From contig NTLF01000017.1 of the NCBI GenBank assembly GCA_002631855.1, forward strand, positions 558,001 through 622,000: a stretch of 64,000 nt of DNA, read 5' to 3'. Position 1 is the first letter of the stretch; each line of letters begins with the position of its first letter. The position numbers were made by a program, and so were the translations under genes. The notes below the pieces were generated by a model. It worked only from the letters and a program-made list of their open reading frames with translations, was not told the DNA's origin and did not search any database. Source of the stretch: Zunongwangia sp. ESRF-bin46. Lineage in GTDB: Bacteria > Bacteroidota > Bacteroidia > Flavobacteriales > Flavobacteriaceae. Positions 35,001 through 43,970 of the stretch are shown here, one piece after another.

Positions 35001-35744
35001 ATTAAAGCCGCCATTTTACGCGAAAAAGGAAGTAATAGTGAACGCGAAATGGCAAATGCTATGTACTTAGCAGGATTTGATGTAAAAGACGTGCATATGA
35101 CCGATTTAATTGAAGGTCGTGAAACACTAGAAGACATTAAATTTATTGCTGCCGTTGGTGGATTCTCAAACAGTGACGTGCTGGGAAGCGCCAAAGGTTG
35201 GGCTGGAGCCTTTTTATACAATGAAAAAGCTAATAAAGCGCTAAAAGACTTCTTTGCAAAAGACGACACACTTTCACTGGGAGTTTGTAACGGTTGCCAA
35301 TTATTTATTGAGCTTGGTTTGATGATGCCTAACCACGATGAAAAACCAAAAATGTTGCACAACGATACCGGCAAATTTGAATGCAACTTTACCTCTGTAA
35401 CTATTCAAGAAAACAAATCAGTGATGTTATCTTCCTTAGCTGGAAGTACTTTGGGTATTTGGGCAGCTCACGGAGAAGGAAAATTCAGTTTTCCACTTAC
35501 CGAAGACAAGTATAACATCGTAGGAAAATATGGGTACGAAACCTTCCCAGCAAACCCGAATGGAAGTGATTTCAATACCGCAATGATGACCGATGAAACT
35601 GGAAGACATTTGGTTATGATGCCACATTTAGAGCGTTCAACCTTCCCTTGGAACTGGGCACATTACCCAAAAGACCGTACCGATGAAGTTTCCCCTTGGC
35701 TAGAAGCTTTTGTAAATGCACGAAAATGGTTAGAGAAGAACTAA
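32073..35744 (+). CDS. purL: phosphoribosylformylglycinamidine synthase, single-chain PurL
   Basis: PurL converts FGAR, glutamine and ATP to FGAM in purine synthesis. The 1223-residue protein is the large, fused form found in proteobacteria and Bacteroidetes. It has an N-terminal domain, then the linker and two AIRS-like ATP domains (with QVNSEHCRHKIFNGTFEIDG, VKAETHNFPTTVEPFNGAATG-like segments and SVHDHGAGGHLNCLSELVEE), and a C-terminal glutamine amidotransferase domain with the nucleophile Cys in LGVCNGCQL and the HLERS motif near the end. ATG 32073 (MIHYFSAPNNTTF) is preferred over GTG 32040, which lies on the promoter. Confidence 0.96.
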   Translation: MIHYFSAPNNTTFAVQTEKNLSEKDIKKLQWLFAIDSTSTLKPSKECKGTFIGPRAAMITPWSTNAVEITQNMGLEGIVRIEEFTKVTDDFSEYDPMLSQKYNNLDQDIFTIDIEPEAIKEIDDIAAFNEAEGLALNKEEVVYLENLSTKLNRKLTDSEVFGFSQVNSEHCRHKIFNGTFEIDGKEMPSSLFKMIKKTSEKNPNTIVSAYKDNVAFVKGPKAIQFAPKSADKPDFYQNSEFDSVISIKAETHNFPTTVEPFNGAATGSGGEIRDRLAGGKGSLPLAGTAVYMTSYSRLNDSRPWEKAVKERDWLYQTPLDILIKASNGASDFGNKFGQPLIAGSVLTFEHEEEARKLGFDKVIMLAGGVGYGKANQAIKDTPKKGDKVVILGGENYRIGMGGAAVSSADTGAFESGIELNAIQRSNPEMQKRAANAVRGMVESETNPIVSVHDHGAGGHLNCLSELVEETGGKIDLDKLPVGDPTLSAKEIIGNESQERMGLVIGDQDIEKLKRVSDRERSPMYEVGDVTGDYRFTFESKTTGEKPMDFELADMFGSSPKTVLKDKTVARNYKSPEYVSVDIQGYLEQVLQLEAVGCKDWLTNKVDRCVGGKVAKQQCAGPLQLPLNNCGVMALDYNGKEGVATSIGHSPISGLVDPVAGSRNSITEALTNIVWAPLEEGLKSVSLSANWMWPCNNEGEDARLYQAVQGVSEFAIDLGINVPTGKDSLSMKQKYKNEEVISPGTVIISAAGHCKDIKKTVEPVLQKNAGSIYYINLSQDDFKLGGSSFAQILNTVGNEVPTVKSADYVKTVFNTLQNLISEGKIAAGHDVASGGLITTLLEMCFADTNLGADLNLSDLGDDIVKLLFSENCGIVVQASEDNAIEEAFTSAKVDFIKIGSVTDSETLEIKFNDNPLSFNIPEMRDVWYTTSHLLDEKQSGKVKAQERFHNYKKQPLQFTFPKQFNGTLPQISSEKPRIKAAILREKGSNSEREMANAMYLAGFDVKDVHMTDLIEGRETLEDIKFIAAVGGFSNSDVLGSAKGWAGAFLYNEKANKALKDFFAKDDTLSLGVCNGCQLFIELGLMMPNHDEKPKMLHNDTGKFECNFTSVTIQENKSVMLSSLAGSTLGIWAAHGEGKFSFPLTEDKYNIVGKYGYETFPANPNGSDFNTAMMTDETGRHLVMMPHLERSTFPWNWAHYPKDRTDEVSPWLEAFVNARKWLEKN

Positions 35745-35800
35745 TTACAATATGTTAGTTTTCAACCCGTTTTTAGACTACAATAAATTAAAATCACATT

Positions 35801-38197
35801 ATGAAAAAAACACTACTCCTCTTTTTATTCTTAACTTCTACATTTCTATTTTCTCAAGAAGTACAAGAAAAATACCAGCGAGCAAAAATAAATTATAATT
35901 CAACTGATGATCTTTCAAGATTAGAATCGTTAGGAGTTCCTGTAGAACACGGCACACACAAACGAGGACATTTTGTTATTTCAGATTTTTCAGTTTCTGA
36001 AATTGAAACCGCTAGAAACGCAGGTTTTAAAGTGGATGTTTTAATAGAAGACAGTAAGCAATATTTTTTACAACGAAACCAGCAACAACCTCCTTTAATT
36101 AATAATCCTAGTTGTGATGGTGCTTCAGAAAATTATGAAACCCCAACTAATTTTAATTTAGGCTCTATGGGTGGCTACCTTACTTACCAAGAGCTTTTAG
36201 ATGAGTTAGATGCCATGCGCGCTCAATATCCAGATTTAATTACCGAAAAGGAGGACATCAGTAACTTTTTAACCGAAGGAACACCAGATAACTCTACAAC
36301 CCCTTCTATTGGCGGTAACGGTATTAAGTGGGTGAAAATTAGTGACAACCCAGAAAATACTTCAGAAGGTGAACCGCAAATACTTTACACATCATTACAC
36401 CACGCCCGCGAACCCCTATCGCTTTCGCAATTAGTTTTTTATATGTGGTATTTATTAGAAAACTATGATTCAAATCCTGAAGTACAGAGCATTGTAAACA
36501 ACACAGAGCTTTATTTTATTCCAGTTATAAACCCAGATGGATATTTGTACAATGAAAAAACAGATCCAAACGGAGGTGGTTTTTGGCGTAAAAACCGTAA
36601 AAACAGTTACGGTACAGACTTAAACCGCAACTATGATTATTATATTAACGGAGATCCAAACGATGGTGTATGGGGTGGTGAAGGAGCTTCTTCAAATACC
36701 TCAAGCGAAACCTATCACGGTCCTTCCCCTTTTTCTGAAGTGGAAACACAAGCTGTAAAATGGTTTGTTGAAAACCACAATTTTGTCATGGCTTTTAATA
36801 ATCATACCTCTGGTGACTTGCTTTTATATCCCTATGGATATACAGATGATGCCCCTACAGCTGAAAATGATCTTTTTGTAGGAATTTCAGATGAATTGGT
36901 TTCCCGTAATGGTTTCAGTAATATTTTATCTTCAGAATTATACCCTGCAGCTGGTGACAGTGATGATTTTATGTACGGAACTGTTGGCACTCACGATAAA
37001 ATTTACGCGATGACCCCTGAAATTGGCCCTGAATTCTGGCCACCGAGCAATCAAATTGAGCCTTTGGTTAAGACGATGATGTATTTAAATTTAACTTCGG
37101 CAAAAATGGTCAATAATTTTGCTGAAGTAACAGATACAACTCCTGCTTTTATTGGAAATTCTACATCAAGCAATGCCACGTTTAATATTAAACGATTAGG
37201 CATAAACGGAAATGGAAACTTTACAGTAAGCCTCAACCCTGTTTCGGCAAATATTGCTTCAACTGGCAACCCAGTTACATTTAATAGTTTAGAGTTGTTG
37301 GAGGAAGATAATGGAAGTATTGAATACACCCTTTCAACGGATGTGGAAGCTGGCGATGATATTGTTTACGAACTTATTGTGAATAATGGAACTTATAATA
37401 CTACTACCCTAATTAACAAAAAGTTTGGGGCCTTGGAAGCTGTTTTTGAAGACCCGGGCGAAAGTGTAACAGATAATTTCAACAACAACGGTTGGGGAAT
37501 TTCTACAACAACATTTGTATCGGCACCAAGCTCAATTACAGACTCACCTTCAGGTAACTATCAGAATAATGCCAATAAAACAATTACTTTAAAAGATGCT
37601 ATTGACCTTTCAAATGCTATTGGTGCAAATGTGACGTTTAATGCCAAATGGGAAATTGAAAACAACTGGGATTATACGCAGTTTGAAGTGTCTACAGATA
37701 ATGGCGCTACTTGGACACCACAATGTGGCAAATACACAAATAACGGTAGCACAAACAGTGGACAGCCAACAGGACAACCCTTGTATGACGGAGAACAAAA
37801 TGATTGGGTGTTTGAAGAAATTGACTTAAGTGATTATTTAGGCGAAAGCATTTTAGTCCGGTTTCAGTTTGAATCGGACAGTGGCGTTAGTGGAGACGGC
37901 TTTTATTTTGACGATTTAACCATCAATATAGTTAATGATATTGGGCTTTCTGTTTCAGGTATTTCTGAAAACCCTTTTAGTATTTACCCAAACCCTGTAG
38001 ATGATCTCTTAAACATAGATACTTCTCTTAGTAGCTATACCGCTGAACTATATACCATTCAAGGTCAGCGTGTTTTTGTTTCAGAAAATAATACTGGTGC
38101 ACAAACATTGGATTATAGCAAATATACTTCGGGAATTTATTTGCTAAAACTTACTTCAAAAGAAGTTTCACAAACGTTTAAAATTGTGAAGCAATAG
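35801..38197 (+). CDS. secreted M14 zinc carboxypeptidase with T9SS sorting domain
   Basis: The 798-residue protein removes C-terminal residues from peptides outside the cell. After a signal peptide (ends LFSQ) and a prodomain-like stretch (to about 110) comes the M14 domain. Zinc ligands are seen in LHHAREPLSL (HxxE), the later NNHTSGD His, and catalytic Glu in TPEIGPEFW; substrate-binding Asn and Arg lie in GTDLNRNYDYY. A beta-sandwich domain of the immune-inhibitor-A/MAM-like type follows (about 545-700), then a sorting domain (YPNPVDDLLNIDTS). A perfect-palindrome terminator follows. Confidence 0.92.
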   Translation: MKKTLLLFLFLTSTFLFSQEVQEKYQRAKINYNSTDDLSRLESLGVPVEHGTHKRGHFVISDFSVSEIETARNAGFKVDVLIEDSKQYFLQRNQQQPPLINNPSCDGASENYETPTNFNLGSMGGYLTYQELLDELDAMRAQYPDLITEKEDISNFLTEGTPDNSTTPSIGGNGIKWVKISDNPENTSEGEPQILYTSLHHAREPLSLSQLVFYMWYLLENYDSNPEVQSIVNNTELYFIPVINPDGYLYNEKTDPNGGGFWRKNRKNSYGTDLNRNYDYYINGDPNDGVWGGEGASSNTSSETYHGPSPFSEVETQAVKWFVENHNFVMAFNNHTSGDLLLYPYGYTDDAPTAENDLFVGISDELVSRNGFSNILSSELYPAAGDSDDFMYGTVGTHDKIYAMTPEIGPEFWPPSNQIEPLVKTMMYLNLTSAKMVNNFAEVTDTTPAFIGNSTSSNATFNIKRLGINGNGNFTVSLNPVSANIASTGNPVTFNSLELLEEDNGSIEYTLSTDVEAGDDIVYELIVNNGTYNTTTLINKKFGALEAVFEDPGESVTDNFNNNGWGISTTTFVSAPSSITDSPSGNYQNNANKTITLKDAIDLSNAIGANVTFNAKWEIENNWDYTQFEVSTDNGATWTPQCGKYTNNGSTNSGQPTGQPLYDGEQNDWVFEEIDLSDYLGESILVRFQFESDSGVSGDGFYFDDLTINIVNDIGLSVSGISENPFSIYPNPVDDLLNIDTSLSSYTAELYTIQGQRVFVSENNTGAQTLDYSKYTSGIYLLKLTSKEVSQTFKIVKQ

Positions 38198-38224
38198 CGT
38201 TCTAAAAAATTATCCTTAATTTTA

Positions 38225-38260
38225 ATGGAGCAACTAAATTTAGTTGCTCCATTTTTTTTT
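38225..38260 (+). terminator. terminator with perfect 28-bp palindrome
   Basis: ATGGAGCAACTAAA and TTTAGTTGCTCCAT abut with no unpaired bases between them, followed by nine T, 27 bases after the carboxypeptidase stop. Confidence 0.9.
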
Positions 38261-38263
38261 TGG

Positions 38264-38291
38264 TTGTAATCTGAAAAAAATTACTATTTTG
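38264..38291 (+). promoter_or_regulatory. possible promoter for the acyl-CoA ligase gene
   Basis: TTG (38264-38266), 18 bases, then TATTTTG (38285-38291), one base short of the TAnnTTTG consensus, 23 bases before the ATG. Confidence 0.4.
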
Positions 38292-38314
38292 CACTTATAC
38301 ATTAAATACTGATC

Positions 38315-40096
38315 ATGACAGACCCTAAAAGACTTTTTGACTTTCCATACTATCAACTTGAAACCCATCCGCAACAAAAAGCATTGGTAACAAAGTATAA
38401 TGGTGAATGGAAAGCTACTTCCATTCAAGAATATATAGATAAGGCAAATATGCTAAGTCGAGCATTACTGAAAATGGGTGTTGAACCCAATGATAAAATT
38501 GCTATCATATCGATGACCAACCGTACCGAATGGAATATTTGTGATATTGGTATTATGCAAACGGGCGCCCAAGATGTGCCTATCTACCCTACTATTTCTG
38601 AAGATGAGTACGAATACGTATTAAATCACAGTGAAAGTAAATACGTTTTTGTTTCGTGTGAAGAAGTACTCGAAAAAGTAAATAAAATCAAAAATAACGT
38701 ACTTTCATTGCAAGAAGTATATTGCTTTGATAAAATTAACAATTGTAAAAACTGGGAAGAAGTTTTAGAGAAAGGAAAAGACGATAGTAATCAAGATGAA
38801 GTTGAAAAGCGTAAAGAAGCTATCACAGAAGATGACTTAGCAACTTTAATTTATACCTCAGGAACAACGGGAAGACCTAAAGGGGTTATGTTATCGCACA
38901 AAAACATTGCCACCAATGCCATATATAGTTCAGAGCGCTTACCTATTACTATTGGCAAGTCCAAAGCTTTAAGTTTTTTACCTGTTTGCCATATTTACGA
39001 ACGTATGCTTCTATATATGTACCAATATACAGGCGTTGAAATTCACTTTGCCGAATCACTTGAAACTATAAGTGACAACTTAAAAGAAGTGCAGCCTCAC
39101 GTGATGAGTGCCGTACCAAGGCTACTTGAAAAAGTATATGATAAAATTTATGCAAAAGGAGCCGAGTTATCTGGTATAAAGAAAAAATTATTTTACTGGG
39201 CCATCGAACTTGGTCTTGAGTACGAACCCTACGGTCAAAACGGTTGGTGGTACGAAAGCAAGTTAAGTATAGCTCGTAAACTAATATTCAGTAAATGGCA
39301 AGAAGCCTTAGGAGGCGAACTAAAAGCCATTGCCAGTGGTAGTGCAGCACTACAGCCCCGTTTAGCAAGGGTTTTTAATGCTGCTGAAATTCCTGTAATG
39401 GAAGGGTACGGTTTAACCGAAACCTCCCCGGTAGTGTCTGTAAATGATATGAGAGATAAAGGTTTTAAAATAGGAACCGTTGGGAAGCCTTTAAAGGAAA
39501 CCGAAATTAAAATTGCCGATGACGGGGAAATTTTAATAAAAGGGCCACAGGTAATGTGTGGATACTACAAAGACAAAGAAAAGACCGACGAAGTATTGGT
39601 AGATGGATATTTCCATACCGGTGATATTGGTGAAATCGATAAGGAAGGATTTTTAAAAATCACGGATAGGAAAAAATCCATGTTTAAAACTAGTGGAGGT
39701 AAATATGTAGCACCACAGTTAATAGAAAACGACATGAAACAATCTCGTTTCATTGAGCAAATATTAGTAGTGGGCGAAGGTGAAAAAATGCCAGCCGCTT
39801 TAATACAGCCAGATTTTGAATTTTTAAAAGATTGGGGGGCTAAAAAAGGGCGTGATTTATCTTCAGATCCTAAAGAGATAGTAAAAAACAAAAAAGTTAT
39901 AAAACGAATTCAAAAAGAAGTTGATTTTTATAACGAACGGTACGGAAAGTGGGAACGCATCAAAATGTTTGAACTTACGCCAGATGTTTGGAGCATTGAA
40001 GAAGGACACCTAACTCCTACCATGAAAATGAAACGTAAAGTGATTCAAGAAAAATATCAAGATTTGTACGATAAAATTTATGAACGAAACAAATAA
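38315..40096 (+). CDS. long-chain fatty acid-CoA ligase (AMP-forming)
   Basis: It activates fatty acids with ATP and CoA through an acyl-AMP, feeding beta-oxidation. The 593-residue protein shows the AMP-binding motif IYTSGTTGRPKGVMLSH (near 185-201), the GYGLTETSPVVS motif (near 365), GYFHTGDIGEIDKEGFLKI with the hinge DRKKSMFKTSGGKYV (near 430-465), and a C-terminal region with the catalytic-type lysine in HLTPTMKMKRK. Length and the DRKKSMFKTSGGKYVAP form match FAA1/ACSL-type long-chain ligases. The marR-fadNAE operon lies 3.9 kb downstream, separated by a sensor kinase/response regulator pair. Confidence 0.92.
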   Translation: MTDPKRLFDFPYYQLETHPQQKALVTKYNGEWKATSIQEYIDKANMLSRALLKMGVEPNDKIAIISMTNRTEWNICDIGIMQTGAQDVPIYPTISEDEYEYVLNHSESKYVFVSCEEVLEKVNKIKNNVLSLQEVYCFDKINNCKNWEEVLEKGKDDSNQDEVEKRKEAITEDDLATLIYTSGTTGRPKGVMLSHKNIATNAIYSSERLPITIGKSKALSFLPVCHIYERMLLYMYQYTGVEIHFAESLETISDNLKEVQPHVMSAVPRLLEKVYDKIYAKGAELSGIKKKLFYWAIELGLEYEPYGQNGWWYESKLSIARKLIFSKWQEALGGELKAIASGSAALQPRLARVFNAAEIPVMEGYGLTETSPVVSVNDMRDKGFKIGTVGKPLKETEIKIADDGEILIKGPQVMCGYYKDKEKTDEVLVDGYFHTGDIGEIDKEGFLKITDRKKSMFKTSGGKYVAPQLIENDMKQSRFIEQILVVGEGEKMPAALIQPDFEFLKDWGAKKGRDLSSDPKEIVKNKKVIKRIQKEVDFYNERYGKWERIKMFELTPDVWSIEEGHLTPTMKMKRKVIQEKYQDLYDKIYERNK

Positions 40097-40170
40097 CACC
40101 TAAACTCAAAAAAATTACGACACCCTCTCTCTCCTCAAAAAGTGCACTAAAAAATATTTCCCAAGTATTT

Positions 40171-43100
40171 TTGACAGTGTTCCTATTGTTTATTTTTAAG
40201 GTTTGTGCTCAAGAAACAGAGATAGTCCAAATAAATAGGTTAGGTCAAGAGGCGGGGTTACTACAATTAAACGCCCAGGCATTGACCCAAGATCATTTAG
40301 GGTATGTATGGGTTGGCACCGAAGATGGATTACATAGGTTTAATGGTTATGAGTTTAAGCCCTATATAGCTCATGCCAAGGATAGCTCTTCAATTACCGA
40401 TGATCATATACGTGGTTTATTGGCTGTTGACGATACCTTATGGATTGCGACTAATTCCAAAGGAATTACTGGATATAAGCTTTCAGAAAATAGATTTTTT
40501 AATTTATTTGAAAGTTATAATAATAGTGATTTAGCCATTGCTTATAAAATTTTAAAAGTAAACTCAAACTTTCTTCTTTTTTCTACAAAAAACCATTTTA
40601 TAATTTTTGATCGAAAAAAGAAAAAGACCCAAACTTTTACACTTCCTAAAACTCAAAAAGAAAATTTTGTAAGTGATGTTATAGAAATTTCAGAAAACAC
40701 ATATTGGCTTGCTACAACTGCCTCTGGTATTCTTACTTTTAACATTTCGACAAACGAAATAAATTCACTACAAACTTTTAATCAAAACTCGGTTTCTAGC
40801 TTCCTTAAAAATGAAGCCACCATATACATTGGCACTGAACAAGGATTGTTCTCTCACAATATTACCAATGGTACGTTTTCTGAAACCTCTATTAATAATT
40901 CGGTTAAATATATATTTAAAAAAAATGATGATCAAATTCACGTAGCGACCAATCAAGGAGCCTTTTTTTACAATACTACCAGCAAAAAGGTAACAAAAAT
41001 CACTTTTAAGGATAAGCAATCTAAAGTTTATGAAAACATAGTATTGGAGCAGTTTATAAAAGATGATAAGGGTAATTTATGGCGGGGAACAGCTGGTGAA
41101 GGAGTATTTCATAGTAATAAATACCAAAAAAAGTTTACTTCTGTACAAGTAAGGCTTCCTTTTAAAAGTGACGATCAACGCATTAGTGTTTTTCCTTTTT
41201 TTAAACGAAACGATTCTATTTTATGGATGGGCACTACAAGAGGTACATTGAAATATAACTTGAAAAATAAAACTTTCAAACAATATGAAACTGGAATAAA
41301 AGGAATTACCTATTGTTTTGCTGAAGACGAAAATGGCACGCTTTGGGCTGGTGGTATTTATGATGGCTTGATGAAGTACGACCCCAAAACCGATACTTTT
41401 AAACAATGGCTTTCAGAAAAAAACAAAAACAGTCTGCCAGATAACGAAGTACTGACCATAATCCCAATGTCCAACAATAAACTTTGGCTGTGCACATGGG
41501 CGGGAGGAATTAGTGAGTTTGACACAAAAACTGAAACATTTACCCCTGTCTTAGTAAATGATAAACAATTAAACAGGGTTAGAGTTTACCTTAAGGATTC
41601 AAAAAAAAACCTATGGCTGGGTACTGATCAAGGATTATATAAGCTTTCAAACGAAAAATGGATTAAAACGTTTGTTCAAAATAGCCCTGAAAGTAATCAA
41701 CTTACCAACGATAGGGTTTTTGCACTTAAAGAAGGTAAAAAAGGTAACATCTGGATAGGAACCAGTTCAGGCTTAACCAAACTAAACCCTGAAACTGATG
41801 AAACTACCCTTTTTTACAAACAAAAGGGCTTTACAAGCGACTTTGTTTACAATATACTAATTGATAACAAGGACCACGTTTGGATGAGTACCAATTATGG
41901 TCTTTCAGTTTTAAACATAAATACGAATACTTTTAAAAATTACACTGAAGAAGACGGCCTGCAGGACAATGAGTTTAACGGAAAGGCAGGCTTTAAAGAT
42001 GCTGACGGTACGTTTTACTTTGGCGGAATTAATGGCTTTAATATGTTTAAGCCCGAAAATATTGTTGACAATCCATTCTTACCAAAAGTTTATGTAGAAT
42101 CGGTTGAACTATTTAACAAGCCTATTGAACAAAACGAACTGTATAAAGACACGTTGCGGTTTAAAAGTGAAGAAAATGTTTTAACATTCAATTTCGCAGC
42201 TTTAAACTACTTAAATTCACAAAAAGTATCGTATCAATACAAACTGGAGAATTTTGATAAAGATTGGAGTCCACCTGGAACTAAACGTAACGTAACGTAT
42301 ACAAACTTAAACCCTGGGGAATACACATTGAAAATTAAAGCATCAAACGATGCCGGAGTATGGAGTGATGCCGTTAAAACAGTTAGTTTAATTATTATTC
42401 CACCGTGGTACCAAACAACACTTTTTAGAATAGTTGCAATTCTATCAATACTACTTCTAGGGGTCGCTTTCTATTTATACAAAACCAGAAAACTAAAACG
42501 TGACAAACAAAAACTGGAAGGCCTTGTTCATGAGCGCACAGAAGACTTAATTAATAAGAATGAAGACTTAAAAGCATACAATGAGGTTATTTTAAAGCAA
42601 CGCGATAATATTGAGTTTCTAATGAAGGAATTAAGCCATCGCGTTAAAAACAACTTACAGATAGTTTCCAGTTTATTGAACATTCAAACCAATTCTATTA
42701 AAGATGAACATTCAAAAGAAATTTTAACTATTGCCAAAAACAGGATTTTGGCAATTTCTTATGTGCAAGCAGAGCTAAGTTCAAAAACCGATGAAGTAAA
42801 CATTGGTGAATTTGTAAACAACTTCACCGTAAAAATAATGGAAACGTTAACCGATGAGCGTTCTGCAAAATTTGAATTAAAATTTGATTTAGATAAAAAC
42901 ATAATCTGTAAAATAAATATCACGTTGGTAGGATTGATATTAAACGAATTAATCACCAATACATTTAAATACGCATTCAAAACCTATAACAAAAACAACT
43001 TATTACAAATTTCATGTAAAATAGAACTGGACACCATTATTTTAAAAATTGAAGATAACGGTGTAGGGTATAAAAAAGAAGACATTAAACAGGATTCATT

Positions 43101-43206
43101 AGGGTTAGATATGGTAACCGAAATGGTATACCAATTAAATGGTACAATCACCACGGAAAGTTCTAATGCAGTAGTAAATACAATAAAAATTCCCTGTACA
43201 TCTTAA
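40171..43206 (+). CDS. propeller-type sensor histidine kinase (Reg_prop, Y_Y_Y, HisKA_2)
   Basis: This 1011-residue protein resembles the SusR/BT-type hybrid sensors of Bacteroidetes but lacks receiver and AraC parts. From the N-terminus: a signal-like hydrophobic region, a periplasmic propeller of two-component regulator repeats (many DHLGYVWVGTEDGLHRFN-like units, about 30-625), a Y_Y_Y domain (about 660-735), one transmembrane helix (about 750-770), a coiled linker, and a HisKA_2-type kinase with phospho-acceptor His at about 823 in ELSHRVKNNLQIVSSLLNIQ plus an ATPase domain. The start is unsettled: the frame is open back to 40084 without an ATG. TTG 40171 leaves no positive n-region, so a rare upstream codon may be used. 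Confidence 0.88.
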   Translation: MTVFLLFIFKVCAQETEIVQINRLGQEAGLLQLNAQALTQDHLGYVWVGTEDGLHRFNGYEFKPYIAHAKDSSSITDDHIRGLLAVDDTLWIATNSKGITGYKLSENRFFNLFESYNNSDLAIAYKILKVNSNFLLFSTKNHFIIFDRKKKKTQTFTLPKTQKENFVSDVIEISENTYWLATTASGILTFNISTNEINSLQTFNQNSVSSFLKNEATIYIGTEQGLFSHNITNGTFSETSINNSVKYIFKKNDDQIHVATNQGAFFYNTTSKKVTKITFKDKQSKVYENIVLEQFIKDDKGNLWRGTAGEGVFHSNKYQKKFTSVQVRLPFKSDDQRISVFPFFKRNDSILWMGTTRGTLKYNLKNKTFKQYETGIKGITYCFAEDENGTLWAGGIYDGLMKYDPKTDTFKQWLSEKNKNSLPDNEVLTIIPMSNNKLWLCTWAGGISEFDTKTETFTPVLVNDKQLNRVRVYLKDSKKNLWLGTDQGLYKLSNEKWIKTFVQNSPESNQLTNDRVFALKEGKKGNIWIGTSSGLTKLNPETDETTLFYKQKGFTSDFVYNILIDNKDHVWMSTNYGLSVLNINTNTFKNYTEEDGLQDNEFNGKAGFKDADGTFYFGGINGFNMFKPENIVDNPFLPKVYVESVELFNKPIEQNELYKDTLRFKSEENVLTFNFAALNYLNSQKVSYQYKLENFDKDWSPPGTKRNVTYTNLNPGEYTLKIKASNDAGVWSDAVKTVSLIIIPPWYQTTLFRIVAILSILLLGVAFYLYKTRKLKRDKQKLEGLVHERTEDLINKNEDLKAYNEVILKQRDNIEFLMKELSHRVKNNLQIVSSLLNIQTNSIKDEHSKEILTIAKNRILAISYVQAELSSKTDEVNIGEFVNNFTVKIMETLTDERSAKFELKFDLDKNIICKINITLVGLILNELITNTFKYAFKTYNKNNLLQISCKIELDTIILKIEDNGVGYKKEDIKQDSLGLDMVTEMVYQLNGTITTESSNAVVNTIKIPCTS

Positions 43207-43218
43207 AACCATCTAAGT

Positions 43219-43833
43219 ATGAGACATATTTTATTAATTGAAGATGAATTTATCATTGCCAAGGACATTAAACTGTTGTTGGAAAAAGATACATCTATAC
43301 AAGTCAAGACTGCCAGAAATTATGAAGAAGCGTACATTCATTTTAAAGCAAATGATATTGATATAATAATTTGTGACATTAACTTAAATGAAGATAAAGA
43401 TGGTATCGACATTATAACCGAGTTTAAACAAATTAAAACAGTCCCTGTTGTCTATTTAACAGCCTACGACTCCCCCGATATCTTAAAGCGCGCAAAAGAA
43501 ACTATGCCTTTTGCATATCTTTTAAAACCTTTCAACGAGACGCAATTAAAAGTAACTATAGACCTTGCTCATTTAAATTATCAAAAAGAAAATGATAATC
43601 TTGGTGAAAACCTTGAATATACAGATCAAATTGAAGAACTCACTAAAAGGGAAAAAGAAATTCTAGTTGTAATTGCTTCGGGAAAAACCAGTAAACAAGC
43701 TGCCAACTACTTAAATATTTCCTCTCATACTGTTGAAAAGCATAAAAAAAACATTAAAAAGAAATTAAAACTCAGTACTGTAGGCGAATTAGTACGTTTT
43801 GCATTACAGTCAAATCTCTATGAAGTTTCTTAA
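43219..43833 (+). CDS. LuxR/NarL-family response regulator
   Basis: The 204-residue protein has a CheY-like receiver (about 1-120) with acidic pocket residues near 8-9, phospho-acceptor Asp53 in IICDINLN, the conserved Thr/Lys pair (LTAYDS and LLKPFN), and a C-terminal LuxR-type helix-turn-helix (about 140-200, KREKEILVVIASGKTSKQAA, then SSHTVEKHKKNIKKKLK). It starts 12 bases after the kinase gene and is almost certainly its partner. Genes regulated are unknown; the neighbouring fatty-acid genes are natural candidates. Confidence 0.93.
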   Translation: MRHILLIEDEFIIAKDIKLLLEKDTSIQVKTARNYEEAYIHFKANDIDIIICDINLNEDKDGIDIITEFKQIKTVPVVYLTAYDSPDILKRAKETMPFAYLLKPFNETQLKVTIDLAHLNYQKENDNLGENLEYTDQIEELTKREKEILVVIASGKTSKQAANYLNISSHTVEKHKKNIKKKLKLSTVGELVRFALQSNLYEVS

Positions 43834-43934
43834 AAAAGGATAAAAACTTCAACCCTTTTTAATTCTATACGGTTATTTAACATTCATCAGAAAAATTTTA
43901 CATTTATTTACTATGCGTGCATAATAAAATTTTC

Positions 43935-43942
43935 TATCTTTG
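43935..43942 (+). promoter_or_regulatory. -7 element of the marR-fadNAE operon
   Basis: TATCTTTG matches TAnnTTTG. It lies inside a longer open frame that begins with GTG at 43917, so the true start must be downstream; TTG 43971 is 28 bases away. No MarR-type operator palindrome was recognised. Confidence 0.6.
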
Positions 43943-43970
43943 GTATCCTGAAAAACTAAACCAATACTTT

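Noticed and set aside
38225-38252. Operator, because the palindrome is perfect over 28 bases
   Set aside because: It follows a stop codon and is followed by nine T, so a terminator is the better reading. The same applies to 49994-50023.
40171-43833. Hybrid two-component system as in polysaccharide utilisation loci
   Set aside because: No receiver or AraC domain is fused to the kinase and no SusC/SusD genes are in the window.
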